This document shows, one piece after another, positions 23,059 to 33,058 of a stretch of DNA of 64,000 nucleotides. The stretch spans positions 19,279,901 through 19,343,900 of the forward strand of contig JAPTYO010000013.1 of the NCBI GenBank assembly GCA_036873135.1, read 5' to 3'. The first letter of the stretch is position 1. Every line of letters starts with the position of its first letter. The notes under the pieces are model-generated. The model saw only the letters and a program-made list of their open reading frames with translations. It did not search any database and was not told the DNA's origin. The position numbers and the translations under genes were made by a program. The DNA is from Clarkia xantiana subsp. parviflora (Eukaryota > Streptophyta > Magnoliopsida > Myrtales > Onagraceae).

Positions 23059-25772
23059 ATGTCTGGTAAGGGTTTTTCTTTCATTGCTTGTTCGTTTTTT
23101 CCTTGTTTATAGCTTTCCAAGAGTCCCGCTGTGTTTTTCTTGCAATGGTTGCTTTTCAGACAGCGGGTCCAGCTCTGAGGGGAGAAAACCTTTTAACTTT
23201 GATTATGCTCCGAATGAGATCTCCAATACTGCTTATGATGCAGCCCTCCGAGAGGGTTGTATCACTATTACCTGGGAACCCCGTTTCCCGTATCCTTGGC
23301 CTCGCCCCTCGAGTAACCCTGAGGTTACTCGTCCCCAGAAAGGGGAGGTATTTGTCTCTACGGGACAAGTATCAGCGGGGATCATATTCCCCTTTTGTGG
23401 TAATCTGGTCGAGATGTGCCAGCATTACAAAACGCATCCCACTACCTTTTCTCCCCATGCCATCCGTCTTTGGAACGCCTTTCAAGTTCTTTGCTTCCGA
23501 CAGAAGTGGGTCTACAGCCTCCAGCTCTTCAGAACCTTCTATGGGATGAAGTGCAACGAGGCGGGGGTTTGCGCCTTCTACCCTCGGATGCCCAAGTGGA
23601 GTAAGCAGCAGCTTGGCCGGTGTGGCTGGACCAATGACACCTGGAAGGTGGTCAAGGGTCGGGGACTCTTGGTTGACACGGGGTCCGACAACAGTAGCTG
23701 GAAGAGGAGTTACTTCTTCATCCGACATTCTTCGATTCCCTGGCCTCGGTGGGAGGTGGCAGCAGACCCTCCGCCTGCCTTCCACACTTATGCCGACGAG
23801 GATTTTGAAACTCTTCAACTTATCCAGATTTACCGATGGGGGGAGTCCTACACTCCCCTCAATGCCAATTCACTCGTGGAGCGGGACCTGGTGCACGCCG
23901 GGATCCGACTCCTTGATATTGTCTCTGGGGGGCAGCTCTTCGACGACCCTTCTAATATGGTTCCTTGGGTAAACTTCTAACTCTTCTTCGTTTACTTGTT
24001 TGCAGCCAAGAAGGTATCTGTGCTGACCGATCTATTCCTTAAGCAGGGGAGACTGATGCTGTCCGTCCCTCGCGGAAGAGGAAATCCGCCAAGAAGGCCG
24101 CTGCTCAGTCGGGGTCTCCTTCCGCGGGGCAGCCCAAACGGAAGCGGGTGGATCTGGACCAGCTCTTCGATGTCCAGAATGCTGAAGAAGGTAAAAAGCT
24201 CCGACTTGCTATAAAATCATACAGGAGGATGGTCCCGAGGGATTTGATACCTTCAACCAAAGAGGCCCGCATTGCTGACGTTAATCGGATCCTTCGAGGC
24301 GAAACTCCACCCGTTCTGAAGGCGGGCTACTACCATTATCAGGGGAAGGATCAATACGTTTCCCGACGTATCATTTGGTGTAAGAATCCTGATGAACTTC
24401 CTGATTACATTTCTGAAGCTTCTCATCCTCCAGGTGCAGGTCGCTCGGGAGCTCCATCGGGTGCCACAGCTTCCGCGAATGCACCGTCTTCAGCGGAGGT
24501 GCCTCCCTCAGTTGGGGAGAAGGCTCCGACTGGCGAACAGTTTCGTCAGGTGGAAACCTTGGACTCCTCCGAGGAGACTGGCGAGGGTGGCTCCCTTCGT
24601 CATCGTCGGGGGACGGGGCAATCCCCCTTGAAACCAACCCCTCAGGGGCCGCCTCCTTCTTCTTCTCCGCAGCAGCGGCAGCCATCGCCCATCCATGACT
24701 TCACTCCTTCCCCCGTTCGGGCCGAGACGGAGGCGTGCCCCTCCACTTATCGTCGTCCTCCCCCTCTTGCTCTTGATAGGAATTTCTACAGGCCCTTCAA
24801 CCCTTCACAAGCGAATGCCCCCTGGACTCCTATCCAGACGCTGCAAGGAGTCCCGCTTACACAAGGGGAGCAGGACCAGGATCTGACCCTGCATCTGCTG
24901 GCGGGCTCGATCCTGCCTACTATGCGGTATCCGATTTCCCTTAATCGGACACCCATACAACGGGATATTAGGGAGATGTCCATGCGCCGTATAGAGGTAA
25001 GACTTCGCTTCTTTCTTTTTGATGATAAATCGGGTTGTTTGTCCATTAACACTTTTTCTTCTTATTGTAGGAGCTCGGGGACTTCAACCGTCTTATCGGG
25101 TACGTCATCGCCTACGATGAGTCCCGGGAGCGGGACCGAGGGACCCTCGAGCAGCTCCAGGAGGATCTTAAGGCCTCCCAGTCTTCGCGGGGAAAGCTTG
25201 TCAAGGAACAGGCTGTCCTCGATCAGAAGGTTCGGGACCTCCAGAAGCAGGTCGGGGACTTCGAGGGGCTCTTGAGGCAAGAGCGGCAGGAGCGGCAGGC
25301 GGCAGTGGACAAGCTTGTCCAGGAGAAGAAGGCGGCTGAGGACAAACTGGTCCTCGAGAAGAAGACTCTGGAGGAGCAAACCGCGGGCTTTCCTGCGCAG
25401 CTGGCCGAGGCGGAGGTAAAGGGTCGGGAGGACTATCGGAGGTCCGGGGACTTCCAGTCCGAAGCTATGAAGTTCTTCGGCGCGGAGGTGGAGAACACTC
25501 TTTTGAACGCGGTTGAGGAGCTTCACCTGGAGTATGGGGACGCCATCAATTTTGACAAGTCTCCTTCCCTCGCTCCCTTTGCGAAGAAGTATTTCGCTCT
25601 TTCCGAGGAGAGTGATGGGGGGAGTACCCCCGTAATTGTCGAAGACGTCTCTGAGCTTCCAAGTGCAGACGCCCCGATAGTCGATCCTCCCGAGGCCAAC
25701 CCTGTGGATCCTTCTGCTACCGACTCCGCGGACCCAGCTGCTGCCAATGCTGCCGACAAGGACCAAGCTTGA
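23059..25772 (+). CDS. Spliced antisense gene of element F, coiled-coil protein (about 820 aa)
   Basis: The gene runs opposite to gag-pol. Exons inferred from splice sites and frame are 23059-23065, 23160-23968, 24052-24996 and 25071-25772. The first junction (ATGTCTG, then GTAAG...TTTTCAG) and the third (ATAGAG, then GTAAG...TTGTAG) are canonical and keep the frame. The second acceptor (GGGGAG at 24051) is weaker and uncertain. Residues about 12-250 form a compact, aromatic-rich domain (FPYPWPRPSSNPEVTRP, then a W-rich region) like the plant gypsy-type transposon ORFs of unknown function. Residues near 300 hold a nuclear-localisation-like PKRKRV. Residues about 250-560 are low complexity, and about 605-690 are a strong K/E/Q coiled coil. 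The C-terminus is acidic and D/P/A-rich. No catalytic motif is visible. Its role is unknown. Confidence 0.75.
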
Positions 25773-25960
25773 ATGTTTATCTTTAGAATCCTTGTATCTT
25801 CTCCTTTTTTTTGTCATGGTCGGGCCTTCGAGCCCTTATCAACTATCAGACTTTCTCGGTTCCGATTTTCTTGATACATTTCCTCAAGTGGCTTTATACT
25901 TGCCTGGGTCGATACTTCGACACTTAAGACATTTTCGTACGTCCTTCCCGACGATTTAAT
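25773..25960 (+). other. 3' flank of the antisense gene in element F
   Basis: This short T-rich non-coding stretch follows the antisense stop codon and should contain its transcript end. No clear poly(A) signal was identified. It precedes the tandem-repeat field. Confidence 0.4.
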
Positions 25961-26605
25961 AATTTGCACCACTTAAGGCGACTTAGTATCGTGCACCACT
26001 CAAGACGACTTAATTCTGCGCACCACTTAAGGCGACTTAATAATTTGCACCACTTAAGGCGACTTAGTTCCGTGCATCACTTAAGACGACTTAAATATTA
26101 ATTAGAGTAAGTCTAAGGATCACGCATCACTTAAGACGACTTAATATCGTGCACCATTCAAGGCGACTTAGTTCCGCGCACCACTCAAGGCGACTTAGTT
26201 CCGTGCATCACTTAAGACGACTTAATTATTACTTAGAGTAAATCTAAGGATCACGCATCACTTAAGACGACTTAATATCGTGCACCATTCAAGGCGACTT
26301 TTTGATACTTAGAATAAATCTAAGGATCGCGCACCACTCAAGGCGACTTTTCTCGTGCACCACTCAAGGCGACTTTTCTCGTGCACCACTCAAGGCGACT
26401 TTTCTCGTGCACCACTCAAGGCGACTTTGGAACTTAGCATAAATCTAAGGATAACTCTGATTGGAAGCAACCTCTTTATTTATTGACGGCACAAAATTGG
26501 CTTATATCGAATTAAACGATAAACAGCATACACCACTTAAGGCGATTTTACATCGGGCACCACTTAAGTCGACTTTATCGGGCACCACTTAAGACGAATT
26601 TCTTC
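25961..26605. repeat. Tandem repeat field between pol and antisense gene in element F
   Basis: About 18 copies of a core GCACCACTTAAGGCGACTT are separated by short variable spacers. Some spacers hold a second motif (ATTAGAGTAAGTCTAAGGAT) that recurs three to four times and is itself partly palindromic. Tandem repeats at this place are known in Tat/Retand elements and can seed satellites. Confidence 0.92.
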
Positions 26606-26648
26606 AAGCATGGTGTTTCTTCAAGTGTTCGCCACTAAAAGAATGCTT

Positions 26649-29600
26649 TTACATTCTGCCATCGAGGTCTTCCAACTTGTACGCATTTGGAGCTGACATC
26701 CCCACGACCTTATAAGGTCCTTCCCATTTTGGTGACATCTTGTTGACTCGATCCAAGAGGGTGAACTCGTTGCGACGCCAAACCAGCTCCCCGACGAAGA
26801 ACTGTCGGGATTTCACTCGCCGATTGTAGTACCTGGCCGCCGCCAAACGCATTCGAGCTTGGACTTCATCGGCTTCCCGCCTCTTCTCTTCGAGTAAGTC
26901 TAAGTCCAGACGTCTCATTTCATCGTTCGTCAGGGGCTCGTAATATCTCATCCGATGGGACGCCACAGCTACCTCCACAGGGGCGACAGCTTCCGTGCCA
27001 TAAACGAGGCCAAACGGAGTCTCCCCCGTTGATCGTTTGGGTGTCGTTCTAACAGCCCAAAGCACGTTTTCCAGTTCGTTCAGCCACTTGCCCTTCAAGG
27101 CATAGACCCTCTTCTTCAGGCCATCCATCACGATTTTGTTGGCTGACTCCACCTGGCCATTAGTCTGAGCATGGCGTACGGAGGCGGTCCGATGCTCAAT
27201 GTTCAATTCCTCCAGATACTCCCTCACCTGAGAGCCGTTAAACAGTGGACCATTGTCGCTGATCACCACCTTAGGAATCCCGTATCTGGACACGATGTGG
27301 GTTTGGAGGAACTTGACGATCTGGTTCCCCGTCGTTCTGGCCAATGCCTTTGCCTCTATCCATTTCGAAAAATAATCGATCGCTACAAGAAAATACTTAC
27401 ATTGACCTTGTGCTTGTGGAAGAGGTCCCACCAAGTCGATGCCCCACTGCGCGAAGGGCCAAGCGCTCTTGATGGATGTCAGATTAGCGGCCGGAGCCAC
27501 GATACTCGGGGCGTACCTCTGGCACGCGTCGCAGGATCGGACCAACGCCGTTGCTTCCTTGTTCATCGTGGGCCAATAGTAGCCCAAGTTCAACACCTTC
27601 CTCATAATGGATCGGGCCCCTTCGTGACAAGCCGCGACCCCTTCATGCATTTCCTTCAGGATTCGATTGGTGTCGGGTTCTGCCACACACTTTAAGTACG
27701 GAGTGGAGAACCAGCCCTTCTTGTATAGCTGATTGTCCAGCATCACATAATTAGACGCGATCCGACATATCCTGTCTGCTGCTACCTTATCATCGGGGAC
27801 TGCCCCCGTAGTCAGATACGCGACTATCAGGGTCATCCAAGTGGGCTCCTCCTCCGATTTTGCCTCAATGGTACACACCTGCGTCGGGTCGATGGTCGAT
27901 AAGATCACCTTCTCCAAGAAGTGCACCTTCCGATTTTCCTCTAAGGGTTCCCCCATGGCAAATTTGCTCAGGGCGTCTGCCTCTACGTTTTCCTCCCTTG
28001 GGATTGCCTCGATATCGAAGCTTTTAAAGATCTCCTTCAGGGCTTGCACCTCGCGTAAGTATTTCTTCATTATCGGACTCCTCGCTTCGTATCGCCCTTG
28101 AACCTGGTTTACGATTAAAGCTGCGTCACACTTCACTCTCAAGTGATCGACTCCCGTGCCTTTAGCAATTTTCAGGCCCGTGATAAGAGCTTCATACTCC
28201 GATTCGTTGTTTGTGGCCTTGAATGTTAAAGCCAAGGCGTATCGGAGCGGTTCTCCCTCACCTGGTGGTATCAACAAAAAGCCCGCCCCTGATCCGTCTG
28301 AACTCGAGGAGCCATCCGTGTACATTTCCCAAGTATTTTCTTCGTTTGGCTGTTCTGATTGCTCTGCCCTCTCTGGTTGTTCTTCTATCGGGACCTCCAT
28401 AGTTGCCCCCTCTACAGGGCCCGTTTCTTCTAGATCGGGAGCTGTAGATTCTGCTATGAAATCCGCCAATGCCAGGCCCTTAATAGCCGTTCTTGGAGCG
28501 AAGTATATTCGAAATTCACTAAGCTCTACTGCCCACTTCACTAATCTTCCCGACGCATCCGGTCGGTTCAAGAAATGTTTTAAAGGCTGGTTCGTCAGCA
28601 CAGTGATCTCATGTGCGTGGAAATAAGGCCTTAGCTTCCGAGCAGTAATAATCAACGCAAAGAGGTACTTCTCAACGGCAGGATAGTTCAATTCAGACTT
28701 GGCAAACGCCTTGCTTACATAATAGACGGGGACTTGATTACCCTCGACAATCTTTACTAACACAGAGCTAATGGCAAATTCAGAAACAGCCAAATAAAGG
28801 TAGAGCGGCTCGCCTGGAACCGGTTTCGCCAACGGCGGGAGGGTGCGAAGGTGCTGCTTGAGTGCTTGGAACGCCTCTTCGCAGTTGGCGGTCCATTCGA
28901 ATTTCTTGTTGGCTCTCAAGACTTCAAAAAACGGCATTGATCGGTCGCTGGCTTTGGACAAGAAGCGATTCATTGCAGCTAGTCGGCCATTCAGCACTTG
29001 TACCTCCCGATGATTTATCGGAGACTGCATCTCCTCGATTGCCCTCAGCTTCTCAGGATTCACCTCAATTCCTCTCTGGCTCACCATAAAGCCCAAGAAT
29101 TTCCCTGAGTGGACTCCGAAGGCGCATTTCGTCGGGTTTAAGCGAACCTGATGAAGCCTCATCCGCTCAAATGCCATGGTTAGATTGTGCACATGATCCT
29201 CGGCCTGTCGGGACTTCACCAGCATATCATCCACGTAAGCTTCCATGGTTTCCCCCAGCATATCTCCGAACAACTTGTTCACCATCCGCTGGTAGGTTGG
29301 CCCAGCATTGATCAACCCGAAAGGCATGACATCGTAGTGGTAGATGTCACTATCTGCGTAGAACGTTGTGTGGGGAGCGTCTTCCTTGGCCATTTTGATC
29401 TGGTTGTAGCCTGAGTACGCATCCATGAAACTCAACAGCTCATGTCCCGATGTAGCATCCACCAGCTGGTCGATTCTCGGGAGCGGATAACAGTCCTTTG
29501 GGCAGGCTTTATTCAAGTCGCGGAAATCCACACACATTCGCCATTTCCCGTTAGTTTTCTTCACCAGCACCGGATTAGCAACCCAGGTTTGGAATCGGAG

Positions 29601-31079
29601 CTCTTTGATAAACCCAGCATCGAGCAACCTGCCCACCTCCTGCTGGATCGCGATCTTCTTGTCCGTGCCCATTGGACGCCTTTTCTGTGTGATAGGCTTG
29701 ATCGCGGGGTCTATCTTCAGCTCGTGTACGATCACATCGGGACTGATTCCTGGCATATCGCTCGGGGACCAGGCAAACAGTTCCTTGAACTCTTTCAGAA
29801 ACTCCACCAGTTTTTGAGCTGTCTCTTCCGTTAGAGCGGACCCGATTTTCACCTTCCTCTGAGGTCCATCGATCTCGACTTCTTTCAGATCTTCTACGGG
29901 GGCGGGACGCCCAAATTCCTCTCTGGGGTCTGTATCTGTCTGAAGGACAGTCATGGCCTCTCGTCTCCTCCTTCGGGTGGCGTTAACATAGCATTTTCGA
30001 GAAGCCACCTGGTCGCCCTTAACCTCTCCGACTCCATGGTCGGTCGGGAACTTCATCTTCTGGTGCACTGTTGAGGCAACCGCCATCAGGGGATTAATGA
30101 TGGTTCTCCCGATAATCGCGTTGTAGGTCCCCGCGGAATCAACCACGACAAATTCCACGTTCCTCCTTTCTGATTTCCACCCGCTACAAAACTCCACTGG
30201 TAAGGTGATTACTCCTAGCGGATAGGAGGTTGAGCCAGAGAACCCGACCATCGGGAAATTTGCCTCCTTTAGATCTTTCTTTGTTTTCCCCATAGCCTCC
30301 AGCGCGTCCATGAATAGAATGTCGGAGGAGCTCCCTCCGTCGATTAGAATTCTCTTCATTTCGAACCCGTCTACATCCAAGGTTACCACCAAGGCGTCGT
30401 CGTGCGGAGTCTCCACGCCTATGAGATCTTCCGACGAAAAGGAGATTACCATCTCTTCTTTCAAGGTCCAGGATCGGGACCTCTTACCCAGCACCACCGC
30501 CGTAGGGATTCTAGAGGCATAGACCTCTCGGGCGGATGAGGTATCACCTCCAGCAGCAAACCCTCCGTGAATCACATTGATAGTGCCCCGTCTCTCCTTG
30601 CGAGCACCGGATGACTCTGGGTCGGTTCTCTTCTTCTTTGGGGACCGATCGCGAGATCGGGAACGGGACCGCGATCGGGACCGAGAGCGGGATCGACACC
30701 GCTTATCCCCGACAAATTCCTTGAGCTTCCCCTTCTGGATCAGCTTTTCGATCTCCTTCTTCAGTTCCCGACAGTGGTTGGTGTCGTGACCATTTGCGCG
30801 GTGAAATCGGCAGTAGCGATCCGTGCGAGATCCCAAGAATTCTCCATCCTTCTTTGGGGGGTACCTGGAGATACCTTGTCGTTCCATGACCGTCAGCACT
30901 TCCGCCATGGAGCAGTTGAGAGGAATGTCGAGATCCTCCCGCTTATCCTTCCTTGAAGAACGCCTATCGTCCCTTCGATCAGGTCGGCCTCGATTCCGAC
31001 AGCTTTCGGTTTTACCTTTTGACTTGCGATCATCAAAAGGTTTAACCGACTGCTTCCCTTTATTCGACTTAGGGGGGCT
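26649..31079 (-). CDS. pol: Element F pol polyprotein (protease, RT, RNase H, second RNase H, integrase)
   Basis: The frame is open from the gag end to the stop at 26649; from the internal Met at 30908 it is 1419 aa. Order from that Met: zinc-finger-like YCRFHRANGHDTNHC (about residue 32), an arginine-serine repeat tract (about 70-90), protease (ILIDGGSSSDILF, about 187), RT (WRMCVDFRDLNKACPKD, then YVDDMLVKS), a first RNase H (LYLYLAVSEFAISSVLV), a second archaeal-type RNase H (MYTDGSSSSDGSGAGF), an integrase zinc finger (H-H-CDAC) and core (GIDLVGPLPQAQG, VISDNGPLFNG). The double RNase H marks the Tat lineage. The C-terminus stops at DLDGRM, perhaps slightly short. It lies +1 to gag at a C6 run. 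Confidence 0.93.
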   Translation of the reverse strand, partial: SPPKSNKGKQSVKPFDDRKSKGKTESCRNRGRPDRRDDRRSSRKDKREDLDIPLNCSMAEVLTVMERQGISRYPPKKDGEFLGSRTDRYCRFHRANGHDTNHCRELKKEIEKLIQKGKLKEFVGDKRCRSRSRSRSRSRSRSRDRSPKKKRTDPESSGARKERRGTINVIHGGFAAGGDTSSAREVYASRIPTAVVLGKRSRSWTLKEEMVISFSSEDLIGVETPHDDALVVTLDVDGFEMKRILIDGGSSSDILFMDALEAMGKTKKDLKEANFPMVGFSGSTSYPLGVITLPVEFCSGWKSERRNVEFVVVDSAGTYNAIIGRTIINPLMAVASTVHQKMKFPTDHGVGEVKGDQVASRKCYVNATRRRRREAMTVLQTDTDPREEFGRPAPVEDLKEVEIDGPQRKVKIGSALTEETAQKLVEFLKEFKELFAWSPSDMPGISPDVIVHELKIDPAIKPITQKRRPMGTDKKIAIQQEVGRLLDAGFIKELRFQTWVANPVLVKKTNGKWRMCVDFRDLNKACPKDCYPLPRIDQLVDATSGHELLSFMDAYSGYNQIKMAKEDAPHTTFYADSDIYHYDVMPFGLINAGPTYQRMVNKLFGDMLGETMEAYVDDMLVKSRQAEDHVHNLTMAFERMRLHQVRLNPTKCAFGVHSGKFLGFMVSQRGIEVNPEKLRAIEEMQSPINHREVQVLNGRLAAMNRFLSKASDRSMPFFEVLRANKKFEWTANCEEAFQALKQHLRTLPPLAKPVPGEPLYLYLAVSEFAISSVLVKIVEGNQVPVYYVSKAFAKSELNYPAVEKYLFALIITARKLRPYFHAHEITVLTNQPLKHFLNRPDASGRLVKWAVELSEFRIYFAPRTAIKGLALADFIAESTAPDLEETGPVEGATMEVPIEEQPERAEQSEQPNEENTWEMYTDGSSSSDGSGAGFLLIPPGEGEPLRYALALTFKATNNESEYEALITGLKIAKGTGVDHLRVKCDAALIVNQVQGRYEARSPIMKKYLREVQALKEIFKSFDIEAIPREENVEADALSKFAMGEPLEENRKVHFLEKVILSTIDPTQVCTIEAKSEEEPTWMTLIVAYLTTGAVPDDKVAADRICRIASNYVMLDNQLYKKGWFSTPYLKCVAEPDTNRILKEMHEGVAACHEGARSIMRKVLNLGYYWPTMNKEATALVRSCDACQRYAPSIVAPAANLTSIKSAWPFAQWGIDLVGPLPQAQGQCKYFLVAIDYFSKWIEAKALARTTGNQIVKFLQTHIVSRYGIPKVVISDNGPLFNGSQVREYLEELNIEHRTASVRHAQTNGQVESANKIVMDGLKKRVYALKGKWLNELENVLWAVRTTPKRSTGETPFGLVYGTEAVAPVEVAVASHRMRYYEPLTNDEMRRLDLDLLEEKRREADEVQARMRLAAARYYNRRVKSRQFFVGELVWRRNEFTLLDRVNKMSPKWEGPYKVVGMSAPNAYKLEDLDGRM

Positions 31080-32211
31080 CCAGCTCTCCCGCGGCTATCT
31101 TCGACTCCTGGACATCGATTTGTCGTTTCACCCTCTTCTGCAGTGCCTCCATATTCCACACGGCTTTCTCAGCCACGTTGTGCATCAGATCGGAACCATA
31201 GGGGGCCGTTAAGTTCCGAATGAAGGTACGTATGGTCTCACCTTCCGAGATCTCTTCGTCGATCTCTGCCACACTGGCAGTGTACCGCTGGTAATAATGA
31301 GCCAGCGATTCTTCGGGCCTCTGCACCACCTGGGTCAGGGACCTCACGCTCTTCAATAAACGTCTCCGACCCTGGTACTGCTGAATGAATCGGTCGTGCA
31401 TATCTGCCCAGCAAGTGATGCAGCCTGGGGGCAGACTAAAGAACCAGGTCAGGGCTCTTTCTCCAAGTGTGTTCGGGAACAGCGTACACACTATGTCTTC
31501 ACTCGGGGCTCTTCCCAGACACGCCATGAGGTGTTTCTGGACATGGTGAACCGGATCTCCTTCGCCATCGTACTCCTTTATCGTGGGGATGCCTAGCCCA
31601 GGCGGGGCTAGGGTGTCGATGAGTCGGGGTACGAAGGGATGAGTGGATCGATCCCTTAGCTCCGACACCAGCGGCTTCTGCTCTCCCATACAGATGTTCA
31701 CGATCTTTACCACCTGGTCGGGAGTGATGGTACCATTCAGGGGAATGGTCCTGTGCTGTACTGGTCCTGGCCCATCAACCACGAACCTCTCCGGCTGGCC
31801 GGATGTCCTACTTCTGTCCTGGTCTCGGGGCGGGGCTTCCTGTGCGTTCCGACCCTCTGTTGGTGGGGCCACTTCTTCCAATGGGGGCATCTCCTCTTGC
31901 CTCCTCGCAGCTTCTCTCCGATCCAGGAGAGCCTCCACGGCTGCCAGAAACATGGGCATGGCTTCTGCCACGACCCTTGTCAAGTCTGTAGCTGGGGGAG
32001 CCTCCTGCCCCCTATTGCCCTGGTGCTGAGGAGCAATATCTTCGGGACCTTCATTGTGCCCCCCTGTCTGGGAGAGCTCAGCCGGGGGATGGTTCTGGTT
32101 TTCCTCCTGTTCTGGTACTGAATCCAGATTTGTTGCAGCGGGGTGACGGGAACCACCGGATTGTTCCTGTCTTCTGTGCTTGCCAGCCGCCATCGATCGA
32201 GTAGAAGGCAT
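31069..32211 (-). CDS. gag: Element F gag (380 aa)
   Basis: I start it at the ATG at 32211 (MPSTRSMAAGKHRR), just inside the primer site, because upstream codons are in the primer site and LTR. The N-terminal third is proline/glutamine-rich. The capsid-like part follows (about residues 200-340) with ALTWFFSLPPGCITCWADM and RPEESLAHYYQRYTASVAEI, typical of plant gypsy gag. It forms the particle shell. It ends GELEPP at a stop inside a C6 run; in the +1 frame the reading continues straight into pol. One C fewer would join the two. Confidence 0.9.
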   Translation of the reverse strand: MPSTRSMAAGKHRRQEQSGGSRHPAATNLDSVPEQEENQNHPPAELSQTGGHNEGPEDIAPQHQGNRGQEAPPATDLTRVVAEAMPMFLAAVEALLDRREAARRQEEMPPLEEVAPPTEGRNAQEAPPRDQDRSRTSGQPERFVVDGPGPVQHRTIPLNGTITPDQVVKIVNICMGEQKPLVSELRDRSTHPFVPRLIDTLAPPGLGIPTIKEYDGEGDPVHHVQKHLMACLGRAPSEDIVCTLFPNTLGERALTWFFSLPPGCITCWADMHDRFIQQYQGRRRLLKSVRSLTQVVQRPEESLAHYYQRYTASVAEIDEEISEGETIRTFIRNLTAPYGSDLMHNVAEKAVWNMEALQKRVKRQIDVQESKIAAGELEPP

Positions 32212-32226
32212 ATCAGCTTTTTGTTT

Positions 32227-32247
32227 GATTCCCACAGACGGCGCCAA
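32227..32247 (-). promoter_or_regulatory. Element F primer-binding site
   Basis: On the minus strand, TTGGCGCCGTCTGTGGGAAT follows the CAACA end of the 5' LTR directly. It has the same core as in element C. A tRNA-Asp-type primer is the usual assignment for such sites in plant gypsy elements (inference). Confidence 0.8.
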
Positions 32248-32963
32248 TGTTGGATCACGGTGGAACTCCGGTACGGACTTTGACGGCGATCCTAGCTCCT
32301 TCGCTCCACGCAATCCTGCAAGAGGGGATAGACCGGGCGGTGACCCAGAATCCCTCTCCGATGCTTAAATGAGTGCCCAATACGAACTGGCAAGCAATAA
32401 TCTCAGAGTATGTAATTCAACCTAAATGATCTGAGGTGACCTCTTGCCCTTTTATAGACGAAGAGATGCCTCAGGTACCTGGTGAACCGTTTGGGGTGGT
32501 TAGCCCGTATCCCGCGTATCTCGGATGTGATCCCGCCTATCTAGGCCGTGATCTCGCTTATCTCGGCCACGCCCCGCGTATCTCGGCCACGCTCCGTGTA
32601 TCTTAACCACGTTCCGCGTATCTCGGCCACGCCCCGCGTATCTTGGCCTTATCCTCTGATAACGAGTCCCGACTCCCGTCGGGGACTCCAGAGTTATCTC
32701 ATTGTGTCACCGCTCGGGGCCCCTCGTCATCGTGACAGGGCCAATCGTTCTCAGGGATTCGTCATCGGGGCCTACTTAAAGGCTTCTCATCGGGAGCTTC
32801 CAGCTCATCTGTCGGGACCGACTCTGTCGGGACCTTTCATCATCGGGACTCTCTTCGTCGAGACCCTTCTCCTGGATCATCTTGACCTTCATTTGGGGCC
32901 TGGTGGGCCTGTTTTCCGTTTCCTCGCCGTTAAAAGGCCTGACGGCTGTAGTCGAACCCATCA
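32248..32963 (-). repeat. Element F 5' LTR
   Basis: It is 716 bp and matches 21786-22501 with five substitutions, among them the bases at about 32382 and 32818. It contains the same TATA box, CATCGGAGAGGG module and CGCGTATCTCGGCC tandem repeats. The duplicated atata follows at 32964-32968. Confidence 0.94.
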
Positions 32964-32968
32964 ATATA

Positions 32969-33017
32969 TATATATATATTGTCAAGATTTTATCACTAAG
33001 ATGTAAATCAATTAACA

Positions 33018-33058
<41 letters not shown>

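Larger units (their letters stand above)
21786..32963 (-). mobile_element. Element F: Tat-type Ty3/gypsy retrotransposon with antisense gene
   Basis: Two 716-bp LTRs (21786-22501 and 32248-32963) are flanked by atata on both sides (21781-21785 and 32964-32968). On the minus strand the order is 5' LTR, primer site, gag, protease-RT-RNase H-second RNase H-integrase, a tandem-repeat field, an oppositely oriented spliced gene, polypurine tract and 3' LTR. The extra RNase H and the additional antisense ORF before the 3' LTR are known marks of the plant Tat/Retand group. The LTRs differ at five positions by my count. Only one frame change separates gag from pol, so the copy is young and nearly intact. 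Confidence 0.94.

Noticed and set aside
24371..24685. Arginine/proline-rich minus-strand ORF
   Set aside because: It is the shadow of the low-complexity part of the antisense-gene exon 3. The plus-strand reading has consistent splice sites.
27171..32121. Plus-strand ORFs opposite gag-pol of element F (for example 27171-27695 and 29442-29834)
   Set aside because: They are antisense shadows of a well-conserved minus-strand polyprotein and have no splice or start context, unlike the real antisense gene at 23-25.8 kb.
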